Part shown: positions 1 through 8,181 of the stretch, in pieces
Position numbering within the stretch: position 1 is the first letter of the stretch
Layout: every line of letters begins with the position of its first letter
DNA from: Pseudomonas piscis
Lineage (GTDB): Bacteria; Pseudomonadota; Gammaproteobacteria; Pseudomonadales; Pseudomonadaceae
DNA: 64,000 nt
Assembly: GCF_009380155.1 (NCBI RefSeq)
Contig: NZ_WHUV01000003.1
Span: 868,001-932,000 of the forward strand
Reading direction: 5' to 3'
The notes under the pieces: generated by a model
What the model was told of the DNA's origin: nothing
Databases searched by the model: none
Seen by the model: only the letters and a program-made list of their open reading frames with translations
Made by a program: the position numbers and the translations under genes

Positions 1-2322
1 GAAAGCCTGTGGTCCAAGGGCCAGAAAGACGCTATCTATTACCTCAGCCTGTATGCCGACAGCCGCGACGAAGGCACCTTCCTCAAATACCAGAACGCGA
101 TCGCCGTGCCTCAGGGCGGGCATGAGCTGCGGGTGGCGCTCGATAGCCAGCCTCCAGACCTGGAAGCAGCGCGCCTGGGGATCCTCAAGGGCGGCAACCA
201 CCCGGACGACGTGGCCAGCCTGATCTGGCTGTACCTCAACTTCCGGCACTTCAGCTACCTGGAAAAAGCCATCGACCGCTGGACCGTGGGCGACAGCTAC
301 CTGTTGCAACTGGACCAGGTGGCGCGGGAAATGCACCAGCACATCAGTAGCAACAATGCCAGCGAGGCCGATGTCCAGCGCTGGAAGAGCGAAATCTTCG
401 CTATCAACGACGGGGTCACCCCCGCGGCCAAGGCGTTCAGCGATGCCCTTGGAGAGGGCTCGCGGGTGATCCTGCGGTTGCTGCTGGTGACCAACCTGGC
501 CACGGCGTTGTTCCTGATCGGCCTGGCTTTGCTGCGCACCCACAAGCTGCTGGCCCAGCGCCATGCCTTCGCCACCGCTCTGCAGTTGGAGAAAGAGCGG
601 GCGCAGATCACCTTGCAGTCCATCGGCGATGGGGTAATCACCACTGATGTCGAGGGTGCCATCGCCTACATGAACCCGGCGGCGGAGGAACTGACTCGCT
701 GGAAGGCTGCGCAGGCCGTGGGTTTGCCCCTGGCGGCACTGTTCAATCTGCTGGATGAAAACGCCCAGGCCGATGGTTTCACGCTGATCGAGCATATTCT
801 CAGCGGCCAGCTCAGTGGTGGCAGCGAGCATTCCAAGCTGATCCAGCGCCTGGACGGCAGCACGGTGTCGGTGACGCTGGTGGGGGCACCGATTCGCAAT
901 TCCGGGAAGGTCAGCGGTGCGGTGCTAGTGCTGCACGACATGACCCAGGAGCGGCAGTACATCGCCAACCTGTCCTGGCAGGCGACCCACGATGCCCTGA
1001 CTGGCCTGGCCAACCGCCGCGAGTTCGAGTTCCGCCTGGAACAGGCCCTGTACGGCCTGGCCCGGCAACCGGCGCGGCATGCCCTGATGTTCCTGGACCT
1101 GGACCAGTTCAAGTTGGTCAACGACACCTGCGGCCATGCCGCCGGCGACGAATTGCTGCGGCATATCTGCGCCTTGCTGCAGTCGGGCCTGCGCGAGGGC
1201 GATACCCTGGCCCGGCTGGGTGGGGACGAGTTCGGCATCCTCCTGGAGAATTGCTCGCCGGAGGCTGCGGAGAAAATCGCCGAAGGCTTGCGCCAGACCG
1301 TGCAGAACCTGCATTTCGTCTGGAAGGGCCGGCCGTTCGTGACCACCGTGAGTATCGGCCTGGTACATATCGCCCAGACCCCGACCACCCTGGAGGCCTC
1401 CCTGCGGGCGGCGGACATGGCCTGCTACATGGCCAAGGAAAAGGGTCGCAATCGAGTGCAGGTCTACCATGCCGATGACTCGGAGCTGTCCCTGCGTTTT
1501 GGCGAGATGGCCTGGGTCCAGCGCCTGCACATGGCGCTGGAGGAAAACCGCTTCTGCCTGTACTCCCAGGAAATCACCGCGCTGGGCCACATGGAGGGAG
1601 ATGGTGGCCATCTGGAGATCCTCCTGCGGCTGCACGATGAGGCCGGGCGCATGATCCTGCCGGACAGTTTCATCCCGGCAGCCGAGCGCTATGGCCTGAT
1701 GACGTCCCTGGATCGCTGGGTAGTACAGAACGTATTCAAGATCGTTGCCCAGTGTATCGAAGAGGGTCGGGAAGGGCCGATGGCCATGTGCGCGATCAAT
1801 TTGTCGGGGATCACCATCGGCGACGACGAGTTCCTCGACTTCCTGCGCGAGCAGTTCGCCATCTACCGGGTGCCACCGGAGCTGATCTGTTTTGAAATTA
1901 CCGAAACCAGCGCCATCGCCAATCTGGGCAGCGCGATTCGTTTTATAAACGAACTCAAGGGCTTAGGTTGTCATTTTTCCCTGGACGACTTTTGTGCGGG
2001 AATGTCGTCGTTCGCTTATCTCAAACATTTGCCTGTAGACTTCCTGAAGATCGATGGAAGTTTCGTAAAGGATATGCTGGACGACCCGATTAACCGCGCC
2101 ATGGTCGAGGTGATCAACCATATCGGGCATGTCATGGGTAAGCGCACGATTGCCGAATTCGTCGAAACGCCGCAGATCGAACAGGCCCTGCTCGAGATCG
2201 GCGTGGATTATGCTCAAGGCTACAACATCGAGCGTCCGCAATTGTTCACCTGTGACAGCCTGCAGTGTCGACCCGTGCGGCCACGGCCCGTATTGCTCAA
2301 GGCGCCCGGCACGTTCCGCTGA
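1..2322 (+). CDS. Membrane GGDEF/EAL c-di-GMP protein (5' end outside window)
   Basis: The frame is open from base 1, so the true start lies upstream and 773 C-terminal residues are visible. In order they show an extracytoplasmic sensor region, one membrane segment (about residues 159-184), a PAS domain (about 200-320), a GGDEF domain with intact GGDEF in 'RLGGDEFGILL', and an EAL domain. The EAL signature reads EIL. Other catalytic-site residues are present (NLS, E in 'FEITET', DD in 'LDDF', K in 'LKID', E in 'TIAEF'), but loop 6 is DDFCAGMSS rather than the usual DDFGTGYSS. It is probably a bifunctional cyclase/phosphodiesterase at the inner membrane. Which activity dominates cannot be told from sequence. 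The orthologue was not identified. Confidence 0.93.
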   Translation, partial: ESLWSKGQKDAIYYLSLYADSRDEGTFLKYQNAIAVPQGGHELRVALDSQPPDLEAARLGILKGGNHPDDVASLIWLYLNFRHFSYLEKAIDRWTVGDSYLLQLDQVAREMHQHISSNNASEADVQRWKSEIFAINDGVTPAAKAFSDALGEGSRVILRLLLVTNLATALFLIGLALLRTHKLLAQRHAFATALQLEKERAQITLQSIGDGVITTDVEGAIAYMNPAAEELTRWKAAQAVGLPLAALFNLLDENAQADGFTLIEHILSGQLSGGSEHSKLIQRLDGSTVSVTLVGAPIRNSGKVSGAVLVLHDMTQERQYIANLSWQATHDALTGLANRREFEFRLEQALYGLARQPARHALMFLDLDQFKLVNDTCGHAAGDELLRHICALLQSGLREGDTLARLGGDEFGILLENCSPEAAEKIAEGLRQTVQNLHFVWKGRPFVTTVSIGLVHIAQTPTTLEASLRAADMACYMAKEKGRNRVQVYHADDSELSLRFGEMAWVQRLHMALEENRFCLYSQEITALGHMEGDGGHLEILLRLHDEAGRMILPDSFIPAAERYGLMTSLDRWVVQNVFKIVAQCIEEGREGPMAMCAINLSGITIGDDEFLDFLREQFAIYRVPPELICFEITETSAIANLGSAIRFINELKGLGCHFSLDDFCAGMSSFAYLKHLPVDFLKIDGSFVKDMLDDPINRAMVEVINHIGHVMGKRTIAEFVETPQIEQALLEIGVDYAQGYNIERPQLFTCDSLQCRPVRPRPVLLKAPGTFR

Positions 2323-2366
2323 AACCTTCTTTGGATCCGTACATCACAATCAAAAGGAGCCCGACA

Positions 2367-3152
2367 GTGATCGACACATTCAGCCGAACCGGCCCGCTCA
2401 TGGAAGCTGCCAGTTACCCCGCCTGGACCCAGCAATTGATCCAGGACTGCAGCGAGAGCAAGCGCCGCGTCGTAGAGCATGAGCTGTACCAGCGCATGCG
2501 AGACAACAAGCTCAGCCCGAAAGTCATGCGCCAATACCTGATCGGTGGGTGGCCGGTGGTCGAGCAGTTCGCCCTGTACATGGCGCAGAACCTGACCAAG
2601 ACCCGTTTTGCCCGCCATCCCGGGGAAGACATGGCGCGCCGCTGGTTGATGCGCAACATTCGCGTCGAGCTCAACCATGCCGACTACTGGGTGCACTGGA
2701 GCCGGGCCCATGGGGTGACCCTTGAAGACCTGCAGGCCCAGCAGGTGCCACCGGAGCTGCATGCCCTGAGCCACTGGTGCTGGCACACCAGCTCGGCGGA
2801 TTCGCTGATCGTGGCGATCGCCGCCACCAACTACGCCATCGAAGGGGCGACCGGCGAGTGGTCGGCCCTGGTCTGCTCCAACGGCATCTATGCGGCGTCT
2901 TTTCCCGAGGAAGATCGCAAGCGCGCCATGAAGTGGCTGAAGATGCACGCGCAGTATGACGATGCCCATCCTTGGGAAGCGCTTGAGATCATCGTCACCC
3001 TGGCTGGGCTGAACCCGAGCAAGGCGCTGCAGGCCGAACTGCGTCAGGCGATCTGCAAGAGCTATGACTATATGTACCTGTTCCTGGAACGCTGCATGCA
3101 GCTGGAAAAGAGCACGGTGACTCGCGAGCGCCTGGCGCTGGCCGAGGGCTGA
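2367..3152 (+). CDS. undA: UndA, non-heme iron 1-undecene synthase
   Basis: This 261-residue protein has the heme-oxygenase/TenA-like fold. UndA oxidatively decarboxylates medium-chain fatty acids such as lauric acid to terminal alkenes. From the GTG at 2367 the numbering puts E101, H104, E159 and H194 exactly where UndA binds iron, with D198 and H201 completing the HxxxDxxH motif of heme-oxygenase-like diiron enzymes. The length also equals that of described Pseudomonas UndA. GTG is chosen because AAAAGGAGC lies six bases upstream, whereas the later in-frame ATG (2400) has no ribosome site. It follows the GGDEF/EAL gene by 44 bases, and the role of that neighbour in its control is unknown. 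The identification rests on recalled family features, not on an alignment. Confidence 0.88.
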   Translation: MIDTFSRTGPLMEAASYPAWTQQLIQDCSESKRRVVEHELYQRMRDNKLSPKVMRQYLIGGWPVVEQFALYMAQNLTKTRFARHPGEDMARRWLMRNIRVELNHADYWVHWSRAHGVTLEDLQAQQVPPELHALSHWCWHTSSADSLIVAIAATNYAIEGATGEWSALVCSNGIYAASFPEEDRKRAMKWLKMHAQYDDAHPWEALEIIVTLAGLNPSKALQAELRQAICKSYDYMYLFLERCMQLEKSTVTRERLALAEG

Positions 3153-3172
3153 GTCAGCAGTTGGCAGGACAG

Positions 3173-3206
3173 ATCGCCACAAGCGGCTAGCGCTTGTGGC
3201 GATATT
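3173..3206. terminator. Bidirectional terminator between undA and the cyclase gene
   Basis: A perfect 13-bp inverted repeat (arms 3173-3185 and 3191-3203, loop GCTAG) is followed by ATTT on the plus strand. It lies between two convergent genes, where a shared terminator is expected. Confidence 0.75.
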
Positions 3207-3212
3207 TGACGC

Positions 3213-4139
3213 CTAGCCTGCCATGGCCAGGCGATTGCGGCCCTCGCGCTTGGCGACGTAAAGCGCGCTATCGGCGCGGCGCAGCAGGCTTTCAGCGGAT
3301 TCCCCGGGCAGCAGCGTGGCGCAGCCCAGGCTGACGGTCAGTTCGATCAGCTTGCCATCGGCACGATGCTCCTGGGCCTGGGCAGCATTACGCAGGCGTT
3401 CCCCGACCATGGCCGCAGCCTCGCGACCGGTGTTGGAAAGCAGGATCAGGAATTCTTCCCCGCCGAAACGAAACACCATGTCCACATTGCGCAATTGCCC
3501 CTTGATGGAGGCGGCAACGCTTTTGAGCACCTCATCGCCAGTGCTGTGGCCATGGCTATCGTTGACGCGCTTGAAGTGGTCGATGTCCAGCATCAGCAGC
3601 GATAGCGGCAGCAGGTGGCGTCGAGCCATCTCGATTTCCCGCGACAGGGTCTGGTCCATGGCGATGCGATTGCCGGTGTCGGTCAACGGGTCGCGCAGGG
3701 CGCTGCGGGTGGCGGCGCGGTACAGCAAGGCGTTGCGCATCGGGTAGAGCAGGGTGGAGAGCAAGGATTCCAGGTGGCCTTGTTCGCTATCGCTGAAGCG
3801 CTGGTTGCGACGAAAGACCAGTTCGCCCATGGGCTCGCCTTCATGGCTGAGGCTGTAGCTGATGGAGTGATGGCCGCGCTGGCCGAACTCCAGGCGCAGG
3901 TCGCTGGGGGTGTATGCGTAGTGCAGGGCATCGAGGGGAACCAGGCGCTGCACTTCGCGAAAGAACAGGCCCAGGATGCGTTGTGGTTCCAGGCTGGTCT
4001 GCAGTTGCAGGCCCAGTTGCTGGCGCAACTGCGCGAGGCTCACAGGCTGCTTGAGCAGTGGCGACTGTTGGGTAAAGCCCAGGCGTTGCAATTTGGCGCT
4101 GTCAAAGTCAATTGCGTTGTTCTGGGTGGGAATCTTCAT
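3213..4139 (-). CDS. Soluble GGDEF diguanylate cyclase
   Basis: This 308-residue protein has no membrane segment. The N-terminal half (about 1-140) resembles a degenerate GAF-like sensor. The C-terminal GGDEF domain (about 145-308) carries 'FRFGGEEF', the active GGEEF variant, plus 'MLDIDHFKRVND', so cyclase activity is expected. No clear RxxD inhibitory site was seen before the motif. The start at 4139 is preferred because AGGGGG precedes it. An upstream in-frame ATG at 4247 would add 36 residues without a clear ribosome site. The arrangement cyclase-yciK-mupP-ubiG-mtaD upstream of gyrA resembles P. aeruginosa, where the equivalent is PA3177 (from memory). Confidence 0.9.
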   Translation of the reverse strand: MKIPTQNNAIDFDSAKLQRLGFTQQSPLLKQPVSLAQLRQQLGLQLQTSLEPQRILGLFFREVQRLVPLDALHYAYTPSDLRLEFGQRGHHSISYSLSHEGEPMGELVFRRNQRFSDSEQGHLESLLSTLLYPMRNALLYRAATRSALRDPLTDTGNRIAMDQTLSREIEMARRHLLPLSLLMLDIDHFKRVNDSHGHSTGDEVLKSVAASIKGQLRNVDMVFRFGGEEFLILLSNTGREAAAMVGERLRNAAQAQEHRADGKLIELTVSLGCATLLPGESAESLLRRADSALYVAKREGRNRLAMAG

Positions 4140-4508
4140 CTGAGCTTGCGCCCCCTGAGCACTGTGTAAAGTCTTACTGGCCTGGGTGAGAGCGGCTCGG
4201 AGCTGCGCGTCGTACTGTTCCTTCAGTCCCGTAGGACAATCGCGCACATTTTATGCCGCTTCATCTTGGGCTTCCACGCCCCGATAAAAGCCATGTTCCA
4301 CGGTGCCAAGGCACGGTGTGTTGAGTGTTCTTAGAGCGAAACTCGTGCCATTCGGTTCAGATTGAGAAAAATCCATTCAATTCAATGGCTTGGAAACATG
4401 CGAAAAATTGCCATCATCCGGTGCGACGGTTGTTTGGCTTGAAGTCCGTGCCGGATGAGGCTTGTCGAGGAGTCGCGACGGTATTCCGTCGCGACGAACG
4501 GCGGGGGG
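4140..4508. other. Gene-free gap with two inverted repeats
   Basis: About 370 bases lie between the cyclase start and the yciK stop. The first 110 or so bases are readable as an N-terminal extension of the cyclase, with no ribosome site to support it. The rest holds an AT-richer stretch (4325-4410), an inverted repeat CATCCGG/CCGGATG (4415-4421 and 4451-4457), and a strong hairpin at 4472-4495. No open frame looks like a gene. Confidence 0.6.
4472..4495. repeat. Perfect 10-bp hairpin, GTCGCGACGG with TATT loop
   Basis: The arms 4472-4481 and 4486-4495 are exact reverse complements with a four-base loop. The hairpin sits 14 bases past the yciK stop on the minus strand, so it could end the mtaD-ubiG-mupP-yciK transcript, although no U-run follows. 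Its form (short, GC-rich, intergenic) also fits a REP-type element. One copy is seen here, so the class cannot be settled. Confidence 0.5.
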
Positions 4509-5249
4509 TTACTGCGCGTCGAATGCCTGGCCGTTGATGCCGGCGCTGTCCGGGCCCATGAGATAGAGGTAGACCGGCATGATTTCTTCGGGCTGGGGGT
4601 TCTTGCTGGGGTTTTCGCCCGGGTAGGCCAGGGCGCGCATGCTGGTGCGGGTGGCGCCGGGGTTGATGCTGTTGGCGCGTACCGGGGCGACGGTGTCCAG
4701 TTCGTCGGCGAGGGTTTGCATCAGGCCTTCGGTGGCGAACTTGGATACCCCGTAGGCGCCCCAGTAGGCGCGGCCCTTGCGGCCGACACTGCTGGAGGTG
4801 AAGACCACCGAAGCGTCCTGGGACAGCTTGAGCAGCGGCAGCAGGGTGCTGGTCAGCATGAAGGTAGCGTTGACGTTGACCTGCATGACCCGCATGAAGT
4901 TCTCCCCCGACAGCTGTTCCAGCGGTGTGCGCGGGCCAATGATCGAGGCGTTGTGCAGCAGGCCGTCGAGACGACCGAATTCGGCTTCGATCATGGCCGC
5001 CAACTCGTCGTACTGGTGCGGCAACGCGGTTTCCAGGTTGAACGGGATCACTACGGGCTGCGGGTGCCCGGCGGCCTCGATGGCGTCGTAGACTTCGGTC
5101 AGGTTGGCCTCGGTCTTGCCCAGCAGGAGCACGGTGGCACCGTGGGCGGCGTAGGTCTTGGCGGCGGCGGCGCCGATGCCACGACCGGCGCCGGTGACCA
5201 GGATGATCCGGTCCTTGAGCAGTTCGGGGCGGGCGGAGTAATCAAACAT
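4509..5249 (-). CDS. yciK: YciK-type short-chain dehydrogenase
   Basis: This 246-residue SDR has the NAD(P)-binding GAGRGIG motif at about 20-26 and the NAS variant 'HNASIIG'. The catalytic Ser lies in 'TSSSVGRKG' and the Tyr/Lys pair in 'YGVSK'. The sequence corresponds to YciK, whose substrate is not established. It is last in a minus-strand run after mtaD, ubiG and mupP, 56 bases downstream of mupP. That linkage is conserved in pseudomonads as far as I recall. Confidence 0.88.
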   Translation of the reverse strand: MFDYSARPELLKDRIILVTGAGRGIGAAAAKTYAAHGATVLLLGKTEANLTEVYDAIEAAGHPQPVVIPFNLETALPHQYDELAAMIEAEFGRLDGLLHNASIIGPRTPLEQLSGENFMRVMQVNVNATFMLTSTLLPLLKLSQDASVVFTSSSVGRKGRAYWGAYGVSKFATEGLMQTLADELDTVAPVRANSINPGATRTSMRALAYPGENPSKNPQPEEIMPVYLYLMGPDSAGINGQAFDAQ

Positions 5250-5305
5250 AAAAAGCCTCAGCGGAAATGGGAACCTGCCCGGGAGTCAGTCGGGCAGGGC
5301 GCTGC

Positions 5306-5977
5306 TCAGCAGCTGCACAATGCGTTATCCAGGACCTGGCGCAGTTCCAGCGGGTGGCTGACCACCACGTCTGCGCCCCAGTGCCGGGGATTGTCGTCCG
5401 GGTGGATGTAGCCGTAGGTCACGGCTGCGGTCTTGGTGCCGGCATCGCGGCCGGATTCGATATCGCGCAGGTCGTCGCCGATGAACAGCACGGTGGACGG
5501 GTCCAGGTCGAGCATCTTGCAGGCCAGGATCAGTGGTTCGGGATCCGGTTTGCTGTTCTTCACGTGATCGGGGCAGATCAGCAGGGCCGAGCGCCCGGCC
5601 AGTCCCAGTTGCTCCATGATCGGCGCAGCGAAGCGCACGGGCTTGTTGGTCACCACGCCCCAGGGCAGGTTCGCTCGCTCGATGTCGGCCAGCAGCTGTT
5701 CCATGCCGTCGAACAACCGGCTATGCACTGCGCAATGCTCGAGGTAGCGCTCGAGGAACTCCTGGCGCAACTCTTCGAATCCCGGGGATTCTGGGTCCAT
5801 GGAAAAGGTCACGGCCACCATGGCCCGGGCACCGCCCGAGATTTCGTCACGGATGTGCTGGTCGGGGATGGGCGGCAGGCCGCGATCACGGCGCATGCCC
5901 TGGCAGACCGCGATGAAGTCCGGCGCGGTATCGAGCAAGGTGCCATCCATATCGAAAAGAACGGCTCTTATGGCCAT
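5306..5977 (-). CDS. mupP: MupP, N-acetylmuramic acid 6-phosphate phosphatase
   Basis: This 223-residue HAD-superfamily phosphatase opens with DMDGTLLDT (nucleophile and acid/base Asp), then 'VVTNKP' (motif II), Lys in 'NSKPDPEP' (motif III) and 'GDDLRDI' (motif IV). In Pseudomonas the HAD protein next to ubiG is MupP, which dephosphorylates MurNAc-6-P in the anhydromuropeptide recycling route that bypasses de novo UDP-MurNAc synthesis and gives intrinsic fosfomycin tolerance. It was formerly annotated as phosphoglycolate phosphatase (Gph). GAGAGGAG precedes the start, and only three bases separate it from ubiG, so the two are cotranscribed. Confidence 0.88.
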   Translation of the reverse strand: MAIRAVLFDMDGTLLDTAPDFIAVCQGMRRDRGLPPIPDQHIRDEISGGARAMVAVTFSMDPESPGFEELRQEFLERYLEHCAVHSRLFDGMEQLLADIERANLPWGVVTNKPVRFAAPIMEQLGLAGRSALLICPDHVKNSKPDPEPLILACKMLDLDPSTVLFIGDDLRDIESGRDAGTKTAAVTYGYIHPDDNPRHWGADVVVSHPLELRQVLDNALCSC

Positions 5978-5980
5978 GTT

Positions 5981-6679
5981 TCACTCCTCTCGCAGGGTCT
6001 GGATCATGTAGTTGACGTCCACATCGGCTGCCAGCTTGTAGTGCTTGGTCAGCGGGTTGTAGGTCAGGCCGATGATGTCCTTGACGGTCAGGCCGGCGGC
6101 GCGGCTCCAGGCGCCGAGTTCCGATGGGCGGATGAATTTCTTGAAGTCATGGGTGCCGCGTGGCAGCAGCTTCATGATGTATTCCGCACCGACGATGGCG
6201 AACAGGTAGGCCTTGGGGTTGCGGTTGATGGTGGAGAAGAACACCTGGCCACCGGGCTTGACCATGCGGAAGCAGGCGCGGATCACCGACGAAGGATCGG
6301 GAACGTGCTCGAGCATCTCCAGGCAGGTGACCACGTCGAACTGCTCGGGCATTTCCTCGGCCAGGGCCTCGGCAGTGATCTGCCGGTATTCGACGTTCAC
6401 CCCGGATTCCAGCTGGTGCAGCTGGGCGACCGCCAGTGGGGCCTCGCCCATGTCGATCCCGGTGACGGTAGCGCCACGCTGGGCCATGGCTTCGCTGAGG
6501 ATGCCGCCGCCGCAACCGACGTCCAGGACCTTCTTGCCGGCCAGGCCGACCCGTTCGTCGATCCAGTTGACCCGCAGCGGATTGATATCGTGCAGGGGCT
6601 TGAACTCGCTTTCGCGGTCCCACCAGCGGTGGGCCAGGGCTTCGAACTTGGCGATTTCAGCGTGGTCGACGTTGCTCAT
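5981..6679 (-). CDS. ubiG: UbiG, ubiquinone O-methyltransferase
   Basis: This 232-residue class I SAM-dependent methyltransferase carries out both O-methylations in ubiquinone synthesis. Motif I is 'VLDVGCGGGILSEAMA' (about 51-66), and 'VTCLEMLEHVPDP' and 'FFSTINRNPKAYL' match UbiG. The length is typical of UbiG. GGAG lies eight bases before the ATG. It is followed almost immediately by mupP. A GC-rich hairpin lies between it and mtaD upstream. Confidence 0.95.
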   Translation of the reverse strand: MSNVDHAEIAKFEALAHRWWDRESEFKPLHDINPLRVNWIDERVGLAGKKVLDVGCGGGILSEAMAQRGATVTGIDMGEAPLAVAQLHQLESGVNVEYRQITAEALAEEMPEQFDVVTCLEMLEHVPDPSSVIRACFRMVKPGGQVFFSTINRNPKAYLFAIVGAEYIMKLLPRGTHDFKKFIRPSELGAWSRAAGLTVKDIIGLTYNPLTKHYKLAADVDVNYMIQTLREE

Positions 6680-6711
6680 GGGTAGTGCTCCAAAACTTGA
6701 GGAATTCGGTA

Positions 6712-6735
6712 GGGCCTCGCGCTTGCGCGAGGCCC
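6712..6735 (-). terminator. GC-rich hairpin after mtaD
   Basis: An exact 11-bp inverted repeat, GGGCCTCGCGC with a TT loop, sits between the mtaD stop and ubiG. No U-run follows on the minus strand, so it may act as a partial terminator or as an mRNA 3'-end stabiliser. Confidence 0.5.
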
Positions 6736-6739
6736 GGGT

Positions 6740-8071
6740 TTATTGGACGTGCCCGCTGATGCGCCGGGCCCAGTCGCGGGCGGTTTCGCCGAGTTGGCGC
6801 TCGTCCATGCGGCTTAGCCGCTTGTTGTCCAGTAGCTGCTTGCCGGCCACCCAGAGGTGCGTCACGCAGTCGCGGCCGGTGGCGTAGATCAGTTGCGACA
6901 CCGGGTCGTAAATCGGTTGCTGGGCCAGCCCGGACAGGTCGAATGCCACCAGGTCCGCAGCCTTGCCGAGCTCCAGGGAGCCCACTTCATCGTCCAGGCC
7001 CATGGCTCTGGCGCCGTTGAGGGTGGCCATGCGCAGGGCGCGATGGGCATCCAGTGCCGTTGCCGAGCCCGCCACGGCCTTGGCCAGCAAGGCTGCGGTG
7101 CGGGTTTCGCCGAGCAGATCCAGGTCGTTGTTGCTGGCCGCGCCGTCGGTGCCCACCGCGACATTCACCCCGGCCTGCCACAGGCGCTCCACCGGGCAGA
7201 AGCCGCTGGCCAGTTTAAGGTTGGACTCCGGGCAATGAACCACGCTGGTGTTGGTTTCTACCAGCAAAGCCAGGTCTTCATCGCTGATTTGGGTCATATG
7301 AACGGCCTGGAAGCGTGGTCCCAGCAAGCCTAGCCGGGAGAGGCGGGCCAGCGGTCGCTCGCCATGCCGCTCCAGGGACTGCTGGACCTCGAACGCGGTC
7401 TCGTGCACGTGCATGTGGATCGAGGCGTCGAGTTCCTCGGCGATCATGCGGACCTTCTCCAGGTTCTCGTCGCCTACGGTGTAGGGAGCATGGGGGCCGA
7501 AGGTGATGCGGATACGCGGGTGATGCTTGAGATCGCTGAACAGTTCCACGCCCTGGCGAATGGCTTCGGCCGCGTCGTGGGCACCGGGAATCGGGAAGTC
7601 CAGTACCGGGATGGCGATCTGGGCGCGAATGCCGCTGTTATGGACCCGTTCGCTGGCGACCTTGGGGAAGAAATACATGTCGGAGAAGCAGGTGATGCCG
7701 CCTTTTATCTGCTCGGCGATGGCCAGGTCCGTGCCGTCGTGGACGAAGGCTTCATCCACCCACTTGGCTTCGGCGGGCCAGATGTGGTTCTCCAGCCAGG
7801 TCATCAGTGGCAGGTCATCGGCCAGGCCGCGGAACAGGGTCATGGCCGCATGCCCGTGGGCGTTGATCAGGCCCGGGCTGAGCAGCATGCCGGGCAGTTC
7901 GCGGACCTCGCCAGCCTGGCGTCTCAGGGCTTCGCTGCGTGGCCCGATGAAGGCGATGCGACCGTCGCGGATGCCCAGGCCGTGGTCCTTGAGGACGACG
8001 CCGGCTGGCTCCACGGGCACCAACCAGGTGGGCAGCAGCAGGAGGTCGAGCGCAGGTTCACGGTTCGGCAT
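6740..8071 (-). CDS. mtaD: MtaD, 5'-methylthioadenosine deaminase (TRZ/ATZ amidohydrolase)
   Basis: This 443-residue metal-dependent amidohydrolase has 'LINAHGHAAMTLFRG' (the HxH motif, here HGH), 'HMHVHETAFE', 'HMTQIS' and the Asp of 'VGTDGAASNNDLD'. In Pseudomonas the enzyme divergent from mtnA deaminates 5'-methylthioadenosine (and S-adenosylhomocysteine) to the inosine derivative, replacing MTA phosphorylase. The product is then phosphorolysed to methylthioribose-1-phosphate, the MtnA substrate. It is divergent from mtnA across 110 bases and leads the mtaD-ubiG-mupP-yciK group. Confidence 0.88.
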   Translation of the reverse strand: MPNREPALDLLLLPTWLVPVEPAGVVLKDHGLGIRDGRIAFIGPRSEALRRQAGEVRELPGMLLSPGLINAHGHAAMTLFRGLADDLPLMTWLENHIWPAEAKWVDEAFVHDGTDLAIAEQIKGGITCFSDMYFFPKVASERVHNSGIRAQIAIPVLDFPIPGAHDAAEAIRQGVELFSDLKHHPRIRITFGPHAPYTVGDENLEKVRMIAEELDASIHMHVHETAFEVQQSLERHGERPLARLSRLGLLGPRFQAVHMTQISDEDLALLVETNTSVVHCPESNLKLASGFCPVERLWQAGVNVAVGTDGAASNNDLDLLGETRTAALLAKAVAGSATALDAHRALRMATLNGARAMGLDDEVGSLELGKAADLVAFDLSGLAQQPIYDPVSQLIYATGRDCVTHLWVAGKQLLDNKRLSRMDERQLGETARDWARRISGHVQ

Positions 8072-8119
8072 CGAGTATCGGTCCAGGGCTTCAAAGACAA
8101 AGGATGGCGAAGTATACCC

Positions 8120-8149
8120 GAGCGTCTTCGCCGGGGGATCGCTATAATC
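8120..8149 (+). promoter_or_regulatory. Probable sigma-70 promoter of mtnA
   Basis: A perfect TATAAT stands at 8144-8149, 32 bases before the mtnA ATG. The -35 region is weak (around 8121-8126). It lies in the divergent mtaD/mtnA intergenic region. Confidence 0.45.
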
Positions 8150-8181
8150 GGCGGCTTTTGTTCATGAGTGCGGGGTGAGGG

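Noticed and set aside
4455..5411. 318-codon plus-strand frame over yciK
   Set aside because: Gly/Val/Asp-rich shadow of yciK. The minus-strand SDR motifs are decisive.
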